Positions 16,699 to 26,084 of a stretch of 64,000 nt of DNA are shown one piece after another. The stretch lies in NCBI GenBank assembly GCA_947625735.1, contig CANQPL010000008.1:1-64000 (forward strand), written 5' to 3'. The first letter of the stretch is position 1; the number at the start of each line of letters is the position of its first letter. Source of the DNA: an uncultured Clostridia bacterium. Its GTDB lineage: Bacteria; Bacillota; Clostridia; Oscillospirales; Ruminococcaceae. The position numbers and the translations under genes are program-made. The notes under the pieces were generated by a model. The model was not told where the DNA came from. It searched no databases and saw only the letters and a list, made by a program, of their open reading frames with translations.

Positions 16699-17598
16699 TT
16701 ATTTATTGAGCAGACGAGCCTTTCTGTCAGCGGCTTTCTGTTTGTTTTCTGCCACCTTTGCTCTTAAAACATTTATCTTTTCCTTTACAAGATCGCTGTC
16801 ATAAACGCAGGATATGGAAATATCATCTTCGGTACCGTAGTGTGATCTCTTTTTCATGTTAGCGATCACAGCAGCTTCAAACTTAGCAGGATCTGTAAGC
16901 TGGCTTGCAATGATCGTGTGATAATCAAGGAAATCATTTTCACTTCCGAATGATGTGTACAGTCCGTCAGTGGAAACAAACAATGCAAGCAAGGGCTTTG
17001 TTTCCACATAGAAGCAGTCAAACATAGATGCTGCATTGGCATTGCACATTGAAGAAGTAATATTTGCAGGGTTTGACTCTTCGTAATCCATCAGCATAGA
17101 GGTTTCGCCGTCCTCAAAGACAGCAACAAGACTTCCGTCACCGATCTGAAAGCCGAAGGTATATCCTCTGCCTGCCACCGCAGCCACAAGAGTAGTACCA
17201 TAGTATGACTCCTCGGGAATGTTTTCAAATTCCTCTTTGGTAAACGGCTTCTTTTCCTCTGCGGTAACGGGATTATTTTTTAAGTGCTGCTGCACCTTCA
17301 CATTCCATGCGGAAATGATCTGCTTCTGAATGTTTGAGATTATAGACTTATTATTCTTAGGAAAATTCTTATCAAATTCATCAGGGTCACTGTAGAATCT
17401 CTCTATAGTTTCAAGAGTTGCCTCCACAGCCGACTTAGAACCGATATTGCTTCTGAAATGCTTCTTGCTGCCGTGTCCGTCAGCCACAACAGCTACAGCA
17501 AAACCGTTTCCTACCTTATATGCAGAAGCGTCCTGACAAACCAGATTGCGCTTTTCATGACTTGCTCCCATAACAGAATGGCTGAAACCTTTAAACAT
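16699..17598 (-). CDS. PP2C-family Ser/Thr protein phosphatase
   Basis: A 299-residue PPM/PP2C phosphatase that removes phosphate from Ser/Thr using two divalent metals. Visible motifs are CQDAS (residues 21-25), VVADGHGS (37-44, metal-binding Asp40 and Gly41), YGTTLVAA, IGDGS, STDGLY and the C-terminal TEDDISI. The last 40 residues are a lysine/alanine-rich helix outside the catalytic domain. It is encoded between the VWA protein and the deaminase-fold protein, downstream of the kinase, so it is the likely counter-enzyme of that kinase. This is one leg of the TerY-P triad. Confidence 0.9.
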   Translation of the reverse strand: MFKGFSHSVMGASHEKRNLVCQDASAYKVGNGFAVAVVADGHGSKKHFRSNIGSKSAVEATLETIERFYSDPDEFDKNFPKNNKSIISNIQKQIISAWNVKVQQHLKNNPVTAEEKKPFTKEEFENIPEESYYGTTLVAAVAGRGYTFGFQIGDGSLVAVFEDGETSMLMDYEESNPANITSSMCNANAASMFDCFYVETKPLLALFVSTDGLYTSFGSENDFLDYHTIIASQLTDPAKFEAAVIANMKKRSHYGTEDDISISCVYDSDLVKEKINVLRAKVAENKQKAADRKARLLNK

Positions 17599-17646
17599 AA
17601 GCGAACAAAACTCCTTTGCGATATGATACCTTACTATTACCGATAA

Positions 17647-18654
17647 TTACCAGCCTGTATCAAAGGAAACATCATCGTTATTATCATCGGTATTGACAAG
17701 CTCCTGTATCTGCTGACCCAGCATTTTCTGCTTTGCTGCATATACATCTTCTTCGCTGAGTTCCTGATTAGTTTCATCAGAAAGAGTCATACTCTTACTT
17801 CCGATCTGAGATGCTGTAACGGCAACGATCTTTATCATCTGTGCAAGCTGATTGCCCGAGTATGCGTGTACAACTGTATCCTTAGAGCCTGTAAACTCGG
17901 CAAGTATATCGTCATTTGCCTCATCACCGATACCGAGAGCTGCTTTAAGACCAAACTTATACCAGCTGTTGGACTGAAGAGATTTAAGTCCCGCCTTATA
18001 GTCGTCAGAGGGATAACCGTCTGTCATAAGGAAGATAACGGGTGCAAATGACAGAGAGGGTGAATTAAGGAAACCATTTCTGGACATTCTTGCAGAAAGC
18101 TCCTTAAAGGCTTCGCCCATATTGGTAACGCCCTCAACATTAAGCCTTGCCCATTCAAAATCTTCAATGGAGATAGGCTCTGCATACATCCATTTTACAT
18201 CGGTGGAAAAGGTAAGAACAGCTATCTTTACATCTGTATCAGCCTCACCTACCCGACGTATCTCAGGGATAAGCTCCTCCATAACTGTGTTGAGCTGACC
18301 CATTTTCTTGCCCGCCATACTTCTGGACGTATCAATGAGGAAGAAAATTACAAGACTTTTTCTCGATACACCTGTTGCGCCGAGAGGATCGTCATCATCA
18401 AAGTCAAGAAGATCATCGTCAAAATCAGGGGAAACATCATCAGCAGCAGCTTCAGACTTTGCGTCCTCCTTAGCAGATTCCTCGTTAACAGATTCTTCCT
18501 TTGCAGACTCCTCTTTTGCGGATTCTTCCTTTACAGGCTCGGAAGAATCCTTTTTCTCCTCCTCGGCTGCTTTTGTTTCCTTTACAGCCTCGGTGCTTTT
18601 AGTTTCGTTATTTGCTTCTTTTGAAGCATGATTTTTTTTGTTTTTATTACTCAT
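17647..18654 (-). CDS. TerY-like VWA-domain protein
   Basis: A 335-residue protein. Residues 1-95 are highly charged, with a tandem EESAKEESAKEES-type repeat (about 42-64) and a run of Asp near 78-89. A von Willebrand A domain follows, with an intact metal-ion-dependent adhesion site: DTSRS (108-112), a conserved Thr in GVTNMGEAF, and the Asp of LMTDGYPSDD. A tail after residue 290 is polar. TerY-type VWA proteins bind partners through the MIDAS metal. The neighbouring PP2C and zinc-ribbon kinase make this the TerY-P arrangement. The acidic repeat is an unusual N-terminal addition. Confidence 0.88.
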   Translation of the reverse strand: MSNKNKKNHASKEANNETKSTEAVKETKAAEEEKKDSSEPVKEESAKEESAKEESVNEESAKEDAKSEAAADDVSPDFDDDLLDFDDDDPLGATGVSRKSLVIFFLIDTSRSMAGKKMGQLNTVMEELIPEIRRVGEADTDVKIAVLTFSTDVKWMYAEPISIEDFEWARLNVEGVTNMGEAFKELSARMSRNGFLNSPSLSFAPVIFLMTDGYPSDDYKAGLKSLQSNSWYKFGLKAALGIGDEANDDILAEFTGSKDTVVHAYSGNQLAQMIKIVAVTASQIGSKSMTLSDETNQELSEEDVYAAKQKMLGQQIQELVNTDDNNDDVSFDTGW

Positions 18655-18687
18655 AAAGAAAATACTCCCTTCAAATTAGCTGTTTTG

Positions 18688-20031
18688 TCAGATCTGCGCT
18701 CGTACGCCGCCGAAATCAATTTCCAGACCCTTCCAGATCGGAAAACCTTTTCCGGGAGCTATATCGTAGAAAATGCCGTCAGGCATTTTAACACGCCATG
18801 TTTTGGAAGAACTGTTCTTTATACCAAGAACGCCGGGTTTGAGCTTGTTTTCCACAAGCTCTCCTGCAACACTAAGAAAATCATCAGATTCGGGATCTAT
18901 CTCGCATTCAAAGAAACGGCAGCCCACATACAAAGGCATACGGAAATCTCTGTTATCAAAGCCCAGAGTACTGAATGTCATGCCGCACTTAGGACATCTG
19001 TAGGTCTTGTCGTCAGGCTTTTCGTACATGGAAGTGAAGTTGGTTCTTCCGCAGCCGCACATGATTATCTCGGAACGGAGGCGGATAAACAGCTTTTGCC
19101 ATTCATTTTCGATTATACGCTTTGACGGATCGGTAAGTCCGTCGGTAAATGACTTGATAAATGCCTCTCTGATGTAATCGGGATACATTCTCCAGAACTT
19201 GATAACATTATCATGAATGCCTCTTACAGGTCGGTTTGATGTGTCTTTGGGATCATATACAAACACTGCATTCTGACCATAGTGTTTAAGCTCTGAGGAT
19301 TCCGTAAGGCAGACGTCCTTTACCACCTTTTCGCCCTCCATAGGATCTCCTCTGAAAAGGAGCTTGAAAAGCACAACTGCAAGAGAATATTTATCCGTCT
19401 GTACATCAGGCTTTGCAATTCCTCTTACTATCTCGGGAGCCATATAACCGGGCTTGCCGCCGATACCGAAGTTGCTGCCGTCAGGTGCGATGTTATCGCA
19501 GTCACATACAAGAATAGCACCTGTGTCAACATTGATAAAGAAACCGCCGTCATTTAAGTCCTGATAGCTTTTTCCTGTACGGTGAAGCTGTCTGAACGCA
19601 TTGACTATATTGATGACCGCTGTCACCATTGCATAGAGATTTGTAAATCTTACAGGCTTTTTAGTGGCTCTGCCTGTCAGGGGGTCAACTACGAGCTTAT
19701 ATGTATTGAGAATATCCACAAAGGAATCAAAGCTGTCGGGCTTTAACTCCATAAGATATCCGAAAGTGCCGTTGGGATTTTCTTTTGTAAGATACTTCGG
19801 CCATAAAAATTTATTGCTGGGTGCGCCGTCTGCAATATTGCTGCGGATATTGTTGCGGAATTCCTGAGGCTTCTTTATCTTATCGACATCGTACCATTTT
19901 AACGCCCATTTCATGCCGTTAAACTCAACAAGGTAAACAATACCCTGACCGCCGCTGCCGATTATCTTGATAACCTTGGCTTTTCCGCCGTATTCCATTT
20001 CAACTTCCTGACCGATCTTCAGCTCAATCAT
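18688..20031 (-). CDS. Protein kinase with C-terminal zinc ribbon (TerY-P type)
   Basis: A 447-residue eukaryotic-like Ser/Thr kinase. The glycine loop is GSGGQG (residues 25-30), the ATP lysine is in WALK (Lys45), the catalytic loop reads YQDLNDGGFF with Asp158 and Asn160 (HRD replaced by YQD), and the metal loop is CDCDN (176-180) in place of DFG. MAPE at 197-200 is the APE motif. A zinc ribbon follows: Cys325, Cys327, Cys346, Cys349. The C-terminal 90 residues form a beta-rich domain of unknown type. There is no membrane segment. The unusual catalytic loop and the ribbon are features of the kinase leg of TerY-P triads. Confidence 0.9.
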   Translation of the reverse strand: MIELKIGQEVEMEYGGKAKVIKIIGSGGQGIVYLVEFNGMKWALKWYDVDKIKKPQEFRNNIRSNIADGAPSNKFLWPKYLTKENPNGTFGYLMELKPDSFDSFVDILNTYKLVVDPLTGRATKKPVRFTNLYAMVTAVINIVNAFRQLHRTGKSYQDLNDGGFFINVDTGAILVCDCDNIAPDGSNFGIGGKPGYMAPEIVRGIAKPDVQTDKYSLAVVLFKLLFRGDPMEGEKVVKDVCLTESSELKHYGQNAVFVYDPKDTSNRPVRGIHDNVIKFWRMYPDYIREAFIKSFTDGLTDPSKRIIENEWQKLFIRLRSEIIMCGCGRTNFTSMYEKPDDKTYRCPKCGMTFSTLGFDNRDFRMPLYVGCRFFECEIDPESDDFLSVAGELVENKLKPGVLGIKNSSSKTWRVKMPDGIFYDIAPGKGFPIWKGLEIDFGGVRAQI

Positions 20032-20033
20032 AA

Positions 20034-21134
20034 TTAAGAATTACCTCCCTCATTAACATTGGAACGCAGATCTGCCCCGACCATAACTGTCTCGAACTTG
20101 ATACCGTTACTCAGGCAGAATTTATGTACATAAGAATTTTCATAGCAGTGTATGGTAAGCTCGGGACAATACAGGAATGCATTTTCGTCAATATATTTAA
20201 CGCTTTCCGGCAGGAACAGCTTTCTGAGCTTATCGCAGCCCGAAAAAGCCTGTGCGCCGATGCTGCTGACAGAGGGCGGGATCTCCACAACCTCAAGGGA
20301 CTGACAGCACAAGAACATATTATCCTCTATTTCCAGAATACCCTTGGGGATCTTTATTACCGTAAGATCTGTACACTGACTGAAAGCACCCTGTTTAATG
20401 AGCTTTAGTGAGGGAGGGAGCTCCACTCCTCTGAGATGCTTGCAGTTGGAAAATGCATAATCTCCGATAGCCATAAGAGTAGACGGCAGCTTGATCGTCC
20501 GCATTGAACCAAAACCATCAAAACAGAAGCTGTCGATCATAGTGTAACCCTCGGCAACCGTAACATTTCGGGCAAATCTAAATCTTCCTGCATCAGCCGG
20601 ATGAAGCACTCTCATATCTATGCTCATGGGAACGGCAGGCTTAGGTGCCTGCTCCTTCGGCGCTTCGGATTCGATAGTAACATTCTGCTGTTCTTCCGCA
20701 GCCTGCTCCTCCTGCTTCTGTTTTCTCTTATTTGGATCATATATCCAGCCGAGAACATAAGTAAAGCATACAAGTACAAACTCTGTTGCATTTTCGTTCA
20801 GACAACACTCATTTCTGATACTGTTTCTCGCCATTTTCACAGCGATATTGGGATCATCGGAAAAAGCCATTTTTTTGAGTATACCCGTATTAAGGATATA
20901 CACAAGCATTCTGCGCTCCCTGTCAAAATCCACAAGATAATCACTGAGCAATCCCACAAATTTACAGGTATTGACAATCACCTTTCTTTCATGATTATCA
21001 ATTATGGTTTTGAGTATGCGCATGATCTGATACGTATTTTCAAAGCCCTCTACTGTAGGAGCCACAGGGGTACCGCATTCGTCACAGAATATGCTGTCGG
21101 GTTCCAGCTCCTTATGGCAGTTTCTGCACTGCAT
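20034..21134 (-). CDS. Zinc-ribbon and BspA-type leucine-rich-repeat protein
   Basis: A 366-residue protein. An N-terminal zinc ribbon (Cys3, Cys6, Cys17, Cys20) is followed by a helical region (about 25-135), a Gln/Glu-rich linker (about 140-170) and six or so BspA-type LRR_5 repeats (about 195-340) of the form AFSxCxxLxxVxLPxS. There is no signal peptide or sortase motif, so it is cytosolic, unlike most BspA-like proteins. ATG at 21134, six bases after GGAGGG, is preferred to the TTG at 21140. It is the first gene after the promoter at 21206-21234 and ends two bases before the kinase start. It may be a scaffold or kinase substrate; this is inferred. Confidence 0.85.
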   Translation of the reverse strand: MQCRNCHKELEPDSIFCDECGTPVAPTVEGFENTYQIMRILKTIIDNHERKVIVNTCKFVGLLSDYLVDFDRERRMLVYILNTGILKKMAFSDDPNIAVKMARNSIRNECCLNENATEFVLVCFTYVLGWIYDPNKRKQKQEEQAAEEQQNVTIESEAPKEQAPKPAVPMSIDMRVLHPADAGRFRFARNVTVAEGYTMIDSFCFDGFGSMRTIKLPSTLMAIGDYAFSNCKHLRGVELPPSLKLIKQGAFSQCTDLTVIKIPKGILEIEDNMFLCCQSLEVVEIPPSVSSIGAQAFSGCDKLRKLFLPESVKYIDENAFLYCPELTIHCYENSYVHKFCLSNGIKFETVMVGADLRSNVNEGGNS

Positions 21135-21205
21135 GATCAACCCTCCCGAAACATTTTATTAATCATTTTATTATAGAAAAGACAAGCAATAATTTACATA
21201 TAGAT

Positions 21206-21234
21206 ATTATATCATTTTTTAGCTATAATGTCAA
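21206..21234 (-). promoter_or_regulatory. Sigma-A promoter of the TerY-P operon
   Basis: On the minus strand, TTGACA (21229-21234), a 17-base spacer and TATAAT (21206-21211) give a perfect consensus. It lies in the 150-base gap between the MoxR-like gene and the zinc-ribbon LRR gene. No strong terminator precedes it, so the two halves of the cluster may also share read-through. Confidence 0.85.
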
Positions 21235-21287
21235 GTAAAAATAAGAAAAAAAAGAAAAAATGTATCTTAAACGCAATATTTTTTTTG

Positions 21288-22775
21288 TCAGATACCGTAG
21301 AGCTTATTGATTTCCCCGGAAATTTCCGATCTGCGCTCCCTGAACATAAGGAGCTTGTCGTATTTATGATACTCCTCGCAGCCGAAAGCGGAAATAAATT
21401 TAGCGGTTGTCCTGTCAGCAGCAAGCTCCGTCACAAGCAGCAGCATTTCCCGATCTGCTCCAAAAGCCTCCTCGCAGAATAAAAAAACATTTGAAAAACA
21501 GGAGCTTACTCTTGTGACCTTCTCCTTGAATGAGGAAACATCATCTTCAAAAGCCGTTTTTACTCCCTCAAATCCGTTTACAGCAGCGCTTCTGTAGGAC
21601 GTCAGACGGTTTATCCTGCGAATAATACAGCTTTCTGTTTCACCTAAAAGACTGTTGGCACCTTTGAGCCTGCGTCTGAGATCTTCAAGCTCCTGTATGT
21701 ATCCGCAAAGGATCTCGTCCATGCTTTTTTCCGTTTCCGATGCAGCCTTTGCTTCAATGAGCTTTTCTCTTATAAAGGCAAGATCGCTGTCCTCCTCCAT
21801 GACCTTGTCTGCTTCATTTCTGAGAGACTCCATTAAAAGTCCCAGCAGCGAATATCTTTCATCGAATTTAGCTTCTGCCGCTCTTCGGATCATGAAATTT
21901 TCAGTTTTGCCGCAAAGGATATCGGTTATTCTGTAATCGCTTTTGTATTTTTTGTAAAGCTCATAGTAAAGCGCAAAATCATCGGCAGCTGCATCGATCT
22001 GTATATACTGACGGATAAGCTCCCTGTCTACAGGAATACCGAGCTTTTCATAAGCTGAGATCATACGGCTGAGATCGTCCCAGCCTCTTGCTGTGGAAAA
22101 GCACTTGCCGTTTAAAGCCGCTTCAATACTATAAAAGCTCCCCGGCTTTATCTCCAGATAGGAAATTACCGAATTGTGTACACCTGTATTACGGGCATAT
22201 TCCTTCCATACCTCAAGATCAGGCTCTACATCTATCCTTTTGAGCCTGTCCCATGTAGCAATATCAAATTCCCTTACCGATGAATTGTACTCGGGAGGAT
22301 TTCCTGCCGTAACCACGATCCAGCCTTCGGGAAGTCTGTGTCCGCCGAACACCTTGTATTGCAGAAACTGTAACATAACAGGTGTAAGCGTTTCCGAAAT
22401 GCAGTTTACCTCATCAAGAAAAAGTATCCCGTTTTCCAGTCCCGAATCGTTCATGATATCATATACAGATGAAAGTATTTCACTCATGGAATACTCAGAA
22501 GCTTCAAATTTTTCTCCCTTGTACTCCTTTTGTCTGATAATCGGCAGACCCACTGCGCTTTGCCTTGTATGATGCGTCATAGAATATGAAAGAAGCGCTA
22601 TCCCAAGCTCCGAAGCAGCCTGCTGTACGATCTCGGTCTTGCCTATTCCGGGAGGACCCATAAGAAAAAGAGGTCTTTGCTTATGTTGCGGGATAAGATA
22701 TTTTCCGTTGCCGTCCTTGGCAAGATATGCTTTTACCGAATTAACGATCTGTTCCTTTGCTTTTCTTATATTCAT
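21288..22775 (-). CDS. MoxR-like AAA+ ATPase
   Basis: A 495-residue AAA+ protein. Walker A is GPPGIGKT (residues 40-47), Walker B is ILFLDEVN (117-124), and VVTAGNPPEYN carries sensor 1. A long helical C-terminal extension (from about 300) is coiled-coil-like. MoxR ATPases usually work with a VWA protein to remodel or activate partners, including metal-cofactor enzymes. Here the VWA partner is encoded two genes upstream (24558-26069). AAGGAG lies eight bases before the start, and the LRR gene stop is 11 bases upstream. Confidence 0.88.
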   Translation of the reverse strand: MNIRKAKEQIVNSVKAYLAKDGNGKYLIPQHKQRPLFLMGPPGIGKTEIVQQAASELGIALLSYSMTHHTRQSAVGLPIIRQKEYKGEKFEASEYSMSEILSSVYDIMNDSGLENGILFLDEVNCISETLTPVMLQFLQYKVFGGHRLPEGWIVVTAGNPPEYNSSVREFDIATWDRLKRIDVEPDLEVWKEYARNTGVHNSVISYLEIKPGSFYSIEAALNGKCFSTARGWDDLSRMISAYEKLGIPVDRELIRQYIQIDAAADDFALYYELYKKYKSDYRITDILCGKTENFMIRRAAEAKFDERYSLLGLLMESLRNEADKVMEEDSDLAFIREKLIEAKAASETEKSMDEILCGYIQELEDLRRRLKGANSLLGETESCIIRRINRLTSYRSAAVNGFEGVKTAFEDDVSSFKEKVTRVSSCFSNVFLFCEEAFGADREMLLLVTELAADRTTAKFISAFGCEEYHKYDKLLMFRERRSEISGEINKLYGI

Positions 22776-22786
22776 AATGAAGCTCC

Positions 22787-24568
22787 TTAAAGGCTGAATC
22801 TGCTGTCTATAACATCACCTACAGCCTTACTGCCGTATTTTTCCTGTTTATACCTCATAAGCCTTACCTGAAGCTCGGGCTTTTTTTGATCTACTGCAAA
22901 AAGCACACAGCTTTCGGCGTCTTTTTCGGAAAGATATCCCAATAAAAGCAGCCTGTCAAGCATATTCCTGTCATCGTTTTCTACGGCAAAGCAGACTGCC
23001 TGCTTTATATTCTCTCTCAGATACTCATAAAAAATATCCGAAAAATACAAAGCGGCTGATGCTTTATATTCAAATATTTTAATTTCTTCAAAATTTTCAC
23101 GGGAAGGCTCACAAACAAAACGGAAAAGAGCAGCTTCGGGACCCGATGAAACAAAGTCGGTTTTAAGCTTCACGGAAAATCCCTCAGTATCATCAAAACA
23201 AAAAACAATGACTGCACCTTTCGGAAAGGCGTTCTCCCCTATCTTACAGGAATGGCAGGAAAAGCTCACCCGTATATTTTCACTGCTTTCAAAAGCCTCT
23301 CTGCCGATATATTCTACCGAGCGTGGAATATTGATCTCATTGAGTTCACCGCACCATTTAAAAGCCTTATCGCCTATTACCCTTACATTACTGCCGAGTA
23401 TGACACTTTTCAGATCGTTGCTGCCTGTAAAAGCACTGTCTGCAATGATCTCGCACTCTTCGGGAGCGGTAAATGTATCCGTACTGCCCGTAAAGCTGAT
23501 AAGATATTTTCCGTTGCGGATCATAAGATCATCTGTAAATTCATCAAGAAGTCTTGTGCCGTAAAAAATGTCACTTCCGATACGGTTAAGATCATCCGGA
23601 AGACAAACCTCAGAAAGCGCCGTGCAGTCAACAAATGCCCTACTTCCCAGACGTGCAAGGCTTTTGGGTAGAGTTATACTTTCAAGTTTCGTGCAGTGTT
23701 CAAAGGCATAATCTCCGATCTCGGTTACACCCTCGGGTACGATAACGCTTTTTAGTTCTTCACAGTAAGCAAAAGCCCTCTCCCCAATGCTCCTTGTCTG
23801 TGAGGGTATCACGGCTTTTTCGCAGGTATTCTTGCAGGAAACGAGAATACCGTCTCCCAGTATCACAAACTGCGTGTCGGAATCATCTATCAGTGCGGTC
23901 TTATAAAAAGCGCTGCTGCCAATATAAGAAACACTTTTCGGGACAACGATATCTTTCAGACTGCTGCACCCGCTGAAGCAATGTTTTCCGATAGTTTTAA
24001 GCCCATCCGACAGAATTACCTTTTTAAGATTACCGCAGCATTCAAAAGCATAATCGTCAAGAGTATCTGCTGTATCAGGTATAACAATAGCTTCAAGTCC
24101 CTGACAATCGGAAAATACTCTCTTTTTTATTATCCTAAGATTCCCCGGGATATTTATATCCGAAAGGCTCACACAGTCTGAAAAGCAGCTTTCTCCTATG
24201 TTTTCCACACTGTCGGGAAGAACAACGCTGCTTAACATATCGCAGCCCCTGAAAGCTGAATTTCCGATGCTTTTTACCCCATCGGGGATCCTTACCACAG
24301 TAAGAGAGCCGCATTCCCAGAATGCAAATCTTCCGATAATTTCAAGTCCCTCGGGCAGAATTATTTCCCTTAATTCGGAACAGCCCCAGAATGCTTTCTG
24401 ACCTATCTCCTTTACACCTAAGGGAATTACTATCCTGCGAAGCTCCTCGCAGCCCGCAAAGGCATATTCCGAAATTACAGTCACTCCTTGGGGAACAAGC
24501 ACCTCTCCGCTGCCGTCGGAATTATATTTTAGCAGTATATCGTTTTCAAGTTCAAATTTATTTTCCAT
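22787..24568 (-). CDS. Cytosolic BspA-type leucine-rich-repeat protein
   Basis: A 593-residue protein made mostly of LRR_5 repeats, about 16 to 18 of the form AFxxCxxLxxVxIPxxV, from residue 20 to about 460, followed by a helical C-terminal region with ankyrin-like spacing. There is no signal peptide. BspA repeats are best known from surface proteins, so an intracellular copy in a signalling operon is notable. ATG at 24568 is chosen because GAGGAG lies seven bases upstream; it overlaps the stop of the VWA gene by 11 bases, implying coupling with it and with the MoxR ATPase. A protein-interaction scaffold is the simplest reading. Confidence 0.85.
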   Translation of the reverse strand: MENKFELENDILLKYNSDGSGEVLVPQGVTVISEYAFAGCEELRRIVIPLGVKEIGQKAFWGCSELREIILPEGLEIIGRFAFWECGSLTVVRIPDGVKSIGNSAFRGCDMLSSVVLPDSVENIGESCFSDCVSLSDINIPGNLRIIKKRVFSDCQGLEAIVIPDTADTLDDYAFECCGNLKKVILSDGLKTIGKHCFSGCSSLKDIVVPKSVSYIGSSAFYKTALIDDSDTQFVILGDGILVSCKNTCEKAVIPSQTRSIGERAFAYCEELKSVIVPEGVTEIGDYAFEHCTKLESITLPKSLARLGSRAFVDCTALSEVCLPDDLNRIGSDIFYGTRLLDEFTDDLMIRNGKYLISFTGSTDTFTAPEECEIIADSAFTGSNDLKSVILGSNVRVIGDKAFKWCGELNEINIPRSVEYIGREAFESSENIRVSFSCHSCKIGENAFPKGAVIVFCFDDTEGFSVKLKTDFVSSGPEAALFRFVCEPSRENFEEIKIFEYKASAALYFSDIFYEYLRENIKQAVCFAVENDDRNMLDRLLLLGYLSEKDAESCVLFAVDQKKPELQVRLMRYKQEKYGSKAVGDVIDSRFSL

Positions 24569-26069
24569 TGACAAGCTCCTCTTCATCAAGAATAAGCTTT
24601 ATTGCCCACGGCGGTACAACAGGCTGTTCACTTCGTTCATAGTCATCTCTGAGGAAAGCAAATACTGTCTCATAGGGAGGCTTTTTTGCAGGAAATTCAC
24701 CAAAGCCGTCCGTAAAATATATAAGCCCCTTAAGAGAGGTAAACTCTCCTTTTTTCAAAAGCTCATCAACATAATCAAACACCGGGCGAAAATCCGTGCC
24801 TCCAAGACCTTTTATCTGCATCTGAGAAATATATTCTTTCAGATCCTCATCGCTGCTTATCCTTACATTATCTCTTATCTCGGTATCACACTGGATAATA
24901 TGAATATTAACCTTTGAAAAAAAGGTTTCCTCACTTCTCAGTATATTGTATGTTTTTCGGATAAATCCTTCTACGGTTTTACCGCTCACCGAACCCGATG
25001 TATCTATGGCGATAACCAGATCCTTTACCCGCTTTATCTCCTTATACTCCAACGGCTCTATCAAAGCCACGTTTTTATATAATGCTAAACCGTATGAATA
25101 ATAATTTATGTCAAAATTTTCGGGATCGGGTCTCATTACCTCGCCAACGACCATGAATCTTCTGAGAAAAGAAGAATAATCACACCTTTCACGGTCAAGA
25201 TCCCTAAGTGTCTGAGTAAGAAATCTGCTTTTGCTGCCGGGAGCTTTCATGCTTTCAAGCTCTGTTCTGATCTCACGAGAAATATTTTTCCACAGCTTTT
25301 CAAGCTCAGAGCTTTTGAGCATATCAGTCCTTTTTTCAAAGTCGTCATTTTTTTCCTCGGCTTTTTCGGAAGGACTTTTATTAAATTCCCGATCCATGTC
25401 CTTTGCAGCCTTTTCGTCCGTACCTCCGCCATCGCCTTTTTTATTTTCGGTACCGCTTTGTTCCTTTGTATCATCTGAAATGCCGATACCTATAATATTC
25501 TGCTGTTTTTCCTTTTCATATTCACGCTTACGATTTTTATACCATATACTGTGGTCATCGGTAAAAAAGGCAGCGCAGTATTCTTTGGCTTTTTCTTCTG
25601 AAAGCTCTTTCTTTGTAAAATAATGATACAGCTTTTCTGCGGTGAGCGGTCTTACCTGCGTTGAAAGCTTCTGTATGATACCTGAACGCAAACGGAAGTT
25701 TTCACATTTGAAGAGATCCTCATCTATCTCCATTATCAAAGCCTCCGCTGCAATATCGGACGCAGCGTCCCACAGGTATATGTCCGTATCATCTCCGGTA
25801 TTCCAATGTCTGAAAATACAGTGCAGAAGCATATGAAGATAATCATGTACAATAAGCCTGTCACTTTGTTTATATCTTTGCAGAAGAAGTCTCGGCTCAT
25901 AAAGAAGTCTTTTGCCGTCACAGGAGTAGCCCTCCCCTCCTGCATAAACAGTGAGACTGCTTACCGCTTTTGCAAAAAACGGCATATTTAGGAGAAGCAC
26001 CCCTATAGAAATTGACATGACCTCTTCGGCAAGCTCAGTCGCTTTTTTATCAAATTCCTTTTGGGTCAT
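24558..26069 (-). CDS. DUF2201-type metallopeptidase-like/VWA protein
   Basis: A 503-residue protein. The N-terminal half resembles the DUF2201 putative metallopeptidase domain; its HExxH site reads HDYLH (His75, Asp76, His79), with more histidines at 83 and 88. The Glu-to-Asp change may reduce or alter catalysis. A charged linker (about 180-260) leads to a VWA-like domain with MIDAS DTSGS near 354-358, then GGTDF and FTDGFGEF. Proteins of this type pair with MoxR ATPases; the MoxR-like gene follows in the operon. The start has AGGTGGG upstream. Confidence 0.85.
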   Translation of the reverse strand: MTQKEFDKKATELAEEVMSISIGVLLLNMPFFAKAVSSLTVYAGGEGYSCDGKRLLYEPRLLLQRYKQSDRLIVHDYLHMLLHCIFRHWNTGDDTDIYLWDAASDIAAEALIMEIDEDLFKCENFRLRSGIIQKLSTQVRPLTAEKLYHYFTKKELSEEKAKEYCAAFFTDDHSIWYKNRKREYEKEKQQNIIGIGISDDTKEQSGTENKKGDGGGTDEKAAKDMDREFNKSPSEKAEEKNDDFEKRTDMLKSSELEKLWKNISREIRTELESMKAPGSKSRFLTQTLRDLDRERCDYSSFLRRFMVVGEVMRPDPENFDINYYSYGLALYKNVALIEPLEYKEIKRVKDLVIAIDTSGSVSGKTVEGFIRKTYNILRSEETFFSKVNIHIIQCDTEIRDNVRISSDEDLKEYISQMQIKGLGGTDFRPVFDYVDELLKKGEFTSLKGLIYFTDGFGEFPAKKPPYETVFAFLRDDYERSEQPVVPPWAIKLILDEEELVNGK

Positions 26070-26084
26070 ATTCCCACCTGCTTT

